Of a stretch of 7,037 nt of DNA, positions 5,249 to 7,037 are shown piece by piece (within the stretch, counting starts at the first letter, position 1; each line of letters starts with the position of its first letter). The notes beneath the pieces are model-generated. The model was not told the origin of the DNA, did not search any database, and saw only the letters and a program-made list of their open reading frames with translations. A program made the position numbers and the translations under genes. This DNA comes from Bacillota bacterium. GTDB lineage: Bacteria; Bacillota; Clostridia; Acetivibrionales; DTU013. The stretch covers positions 1 to 7,037 of the forward strand of contig JAEYRF010000248.1 in NCBI GenBank assembly GCA_023409615.1, given 5' to 3'.

Positions 5249-6640
5249 TTAAAAATCTGCTGATTTTGTTGTCCTTGGGAATGGTATAACATCTCTGATG
5301 TTTGCCATACCGGTCAGATACATCACTGCACGTTCAAACCCCAGGCCAAAGCCCGCGTGTTTCGTACCGCCGTACTTTCTCAGGTCCATATACCACCAGT
5401 AATCCTCCTGAGCAAGGCCCATTTCCTCCATACGTGCCGAAAGCAGGTCATGACGTTCCTCTCTCTGACTTCCGCCAATAATCTCACCGACTCCCGGAAC
5501 AAGCAGATCCATTGCCGCAACAGTCTTCCCGTCGTCATTCATTCTCATATAAAAGGCCTTAATATCCTTTGGATAGTCTGTGACGAATACCGGCTTCTTA
5601 AACGTCTTTTCAGTCAGGAATCTCTCATGCTCGGTCTGAAGGTCGCTGCCCCACTTCACGGGATAATCGAAATTATCATTTTCCTTCTCCAGGATCTCAA
5701 TCGCCTCAGTATAAGTGACATGTGCAAAATCAGAATTGAGAACATTATTGAGCCTGTCCAGCAATGTATTGTCTACAAAGTTGTTGAAGAACTCCATCTC
5801 CTCAGGTACATGCTCAAGGCAATATCTAATCAGATACTTCATCATATCCTCAGCCAGTACCATGTCCTCAGGAAGACCGGCAAATGCGATCTCAGGTTCT
5901 ATCATCCAGAACTCTGCCGCATGCCTTGCTGTGTTGGAATTCTCTGCCCGGAAGGTAGGTCCGAATGTATATACCTGTCCGAATGCCATACAGTAAGCTT
6001 CTGCCGAAAGCTGTCCACTTACGGTAAGACTTGTCTCTTTCCCGAAGAAATCCTCTTTGTAATCAATACAGCCATTTTCATCTCTTGGTATCTGATTAGG
6101 GTCAAACGAGCTCACCCTGAACATCTCACCTGCACCCTCACAATCGCTTCCTGTTATGATTGGTGTATGTACATATACAAAGCCTCTCTCATTAAAAAAG
6201 CTGTGGATGGCGTAGGATAAAGCACTCCTAAGCCTGAATACAGCGGAAAAGGTGTTTGTCCTCGGTCTCAGATGAGCAATGGTGCGCAGAAATTCAAAGG
6301 AATGACGCTTTTTCTGCAGAGGATAGTCAGCTGCACAAAGGCCCTCAACTACAATTGCGGAAGCCTTTAGCTCAAAAGGTTGTTTTGCTCCGGGCGTCTC
6401 CACCAGTTCGCCCTGTACTTTTATCGAAGAACCCTGAGGCAGCTTCGCAATATCTCTAAAATTATTTATGACACCTTCTTCAAAAACAATTTGCAGGTTT
6501 TTAAAAAAGGAACCGTCATTTAATTCAATAAAGCCAAAGGTCTTAGAGTCTCTAATGGTCCTGACCCATCCGGCCAGTTCGATTTGTACCCCATAGTATT
6601 TGCTGCTGTCACTGTACAATTGCTTTATGCTTACATTCAC
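5249..6640 (-). CDS. asnS: Asparaginyl-tRNA synthetase
   Basis: Class IIb aminoacyl-tRNA synthetase that charges tRNA-Asn with asparagine in the cytoplasm. The 463-residue length matches bacterial AsnS. An N-terminal OB-fold anticodon-binding domain (about 15-100, VQIELAGWVRTIRDSKTFGF) is followed by the catalytic domain. Motif 1 lies around 145-165 (FFNERGFVYVHTPIITGSDC), motif 2 around 226-250 (F-G-P-T-F-R231-A-E ... E-F-W-M-I-E-P-E) and motif 3 around 429-438 (AGFGLGFERA with R437). The D-x-L-V-P-G-V-G-E-I-I-G-G-S segment (378-391) and the IPFPR ... F C-terminus are typical of AsnS rather than AspS. The start is GTG 6638-6640, set by a strong GGGGAGG SD. Its presence suggests direct Asn-tRNA charging, not only the Asp-to-Asn amidation route. 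It is divergent from the metallophosphoesterase gene. Confidence 0.98.
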   Translation of the reverse strand: MNVSIKQLYSDSSKYYGVQIELAGWVRTIRDSKTFGFIELNDGSFFKNLQIVFEEGVINNFRDIAKLPQGSSIKVQGELVETPGAKQPFELKASAIVVEGLCAADYPLQKKRHSFEFLRTIAHLRPRTNTFSAVFRLRSALSYAIHSFFNERGFVYVHTPIITGSDCEGAGEMFRVSSFDPNQIPRDENGCIDYKEDFFGKETSLTVSGQLSAEAYCMAFGQVYTFGPTFRAENSNTARHAAEFWMIEPEIAFAGLPEDMVLAEDMMKYLIRYCLEHVPEEMEFFNNFVDNTLLDRLNNVLNSDFAHVTYTEAIEILEKENDNFDYPVKWGSDLQTEHERFLTEKTFKKPVFVTDYPKDIKAFYMRMNDDGKTVAAMDLLVPGVGEIIGGSQREERHDLLSARMEEMGLAQEDYWWYMDLRKYGGTKHAGFGLGFERAVMYLTGMANIRDVIPFPRTTKSADF

Positions 6641-6648
6641 ACAATATT

Positions 6649-6655
6649 CCTCCCC
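6649..6655 (-). promoter_or_regulatory. Ribosome binding site for the GTG start of asnS
   Basis: The minus strand reads GGGGAGG, 8 nt before GTG 6638-6640. The spacing is near ideal and supports the non-ATG start, which also gives the expected N-terminal length for AsnS. Confidence 0.8.
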
Positions 6656-6674
6656 AATGTATCGTATAGGGTTT

Positions 6675-6683
6675 ATTATATCA
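6675..6683 (-). promoter_or_regulatory. Extended -10 promoter of asnS
   Basis: The minus strand carries TGATATAAT (6683-6675), a perfect TGnTATAAT extended -10. The -35 region (about 6703-6698, TTTTTA) is poor, as is common with extended -10 promoters. The start near 6668 leaves a leader of about 28 nt, enough for the SD only. There is therefore no T-box riboswitch or attenuator between this promoter and asnS. Confidence 0.65.
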
Positions 6684-6692
6684 CATATATTA

Positions 6693-6721
6693 TTGTTTAA
6701 AAACGCAGAATTAAGTATAAT
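6693..6721 (+). promoter_or_regulatory. Promoter of the metallophosphoesterase gene
   Basis: TTGTTT (6693-6698), a 17-bp spacer and a perfect TATAAT (6716-6721) point rightward. The expected transcription start is about 6728-6729, one or two bases before the GTG at 6730, which implies a leaderless or nearly leaderless mRNA. The -35 overlaps the -35 region of the opposing asnS promoter, so the two are back to back. Confidence 0.55.
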
Positions 6722-6729
6722 AATATGCT

Positions 6730-7037
6730 GTGAAGATATTATTAGTTTCAGATCATGAAGAACCTTATATATGGGATTACTTTGACCGTGAGCGTTTCAG
6801 GGATATAGAGCTTGTTTTGTCATGCGGGGATTTAAAGGCAGAGTATCTTTCTTTTCTTGTGACAATGATTCACGTACCCCTAATTTATGTGCCCGGAAAC
6901 CATAATAAAAACTTCATAACCAATCCTCCAGAGGGATGTGTCAGTGCAGACGATACCATTGTGACCTATAACGGAATCCGGATTTTAGGCCTTGGCGGCA
7001 GCATGAATTACAGTAATCATCCGTACCAATATACCGA
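6730..7037 (+). CDS. Metallophosphoesterase, N-terminal part (cut by right edge)
   Basis: First 102 codons of a calcineurin-like metallophosphoesterase, a two-metal phosphohydrolase; the substrate is unknown. Visible motifs are V-S-D8-H-E10 at the end of the first strand, C-G-D34-L-K-A-E (32-38), and V-P-G56-N57-H58-N59 (54-59), matching the D-x-H, GD and GNH blocks of the family. A later strand, ILGLGGSMNYS, followed by HPYQYT, is typical of one clostridial subgroup as I recall it. If D8 is the motif I aspartate, position 10 is Glu instead of the usual His. GTG 6730-6732 is chosen because an in-frame TAA lies at 6721-6723 and the next in-frame ATG falls after the GD motif. No SD is visible upstream. 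The gene is divergent from asnS and continues past the window. Confidence 0.85.
   Translation, partial: MKILLVSDHEEPYIWDYFDRERFRDIELVLSCGDLKAEYLSFLVTMIHVPLIYVPGNHNKNFITNPPEGCVSADDTIVTYNGIRILGLGGSMNYSNHPYQYT

Noticed and set aside
5357..6220. Long plus-strand open frame (287 codons) antisense to asnS
   Set aside because: It lies wholly inside asnS on the opposite strand, its translation shows no domain pattern, and asnS is certain.
6641..6668. T-box riboswitch upstream of asnS
   Set aside because: The leader predicted from the extended -10 is about 28 nt, far too short for a T-box, and no specifier or antiterminator structure is seen.

Overview
The window reads as ordinary chromosome of a flagellated, low-to-moderate GC Bacillota, most likely class Clostridia. 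The reasons are the AT-rich intergenic DNA with consensus-like sigma-A promoters, strong Shine-Dalgarno sites, GTG and TTG starts, and the gene set: a motAB stator pair, an Asp23/Gls24 protein, a small PspC-domain protein, and asparaginyl-tRNA synthetase. No insertion sequence, CRISPR array, phage gene, tRNA or rRNA is visible.

Layout. Seven complete genes lie on the minus strand, so transcription runs from high to low coordinates; one partial gene on the plus strand is cut by the right edge. In order of minus-strand transcription: asnS (6640-5249), an Asp23/Gls24 envelope-stress protein (5202-4798), a polytopic flippase-like membrane protein (4769-3735), a PspC-domain membrane protein (3647-3213), a divergent class I isoprenoid-synthase-fold protein of unknown product (3192-1906), motA (1775-960) and motB (944-150). 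Behind motB lie a clear rho-independent terminator (113-137) and a weaker second hairpin with a U-rich tail (43-76). On the plus strand, a metallophosphoesterase starts at GTG 6730, divergent from asnS, and runs off the window.

Transcription units. asnS has a perfect extended -10 (TGATATAAT), and its roughly 28-nt leader has no room for a T-box. The Asp23/Gls24 and flippase genes follow closely with no visible terminator and may be read through from asnS. The PspC gene has its own near-consensus promoter (TAGACA-17-TATTAT) and is followed after 20 nt by the isoprenoid-synthase-like gene. motAB has a sigma-A-like promoter (TTGAAA-17-TATAGT) and, further upstream, a candidate flagellar sigma-D/sigma-28 -10 (TCCGATAA).

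How the genes fit together. MotA and MotB form the flagellar stator. The four genes between asnS and motA look like envelope or lipid functions: Asp23/Gls24, a LPG-synthase-TM/UPF0104-type flippase, PspC, and an isoprenoid synthase homologue. The least understood is the isoprenoid-synthase-like protein, which keeps two Asp-rich motifs (D165-N-Y-L-D169 and D293-D-L-Q-D297) but is otherwise far from textbook prenyltransferases. It is the best candidate for undescribed biochemistry here. I see no sign of a novel multi-gene defence or mobile system.
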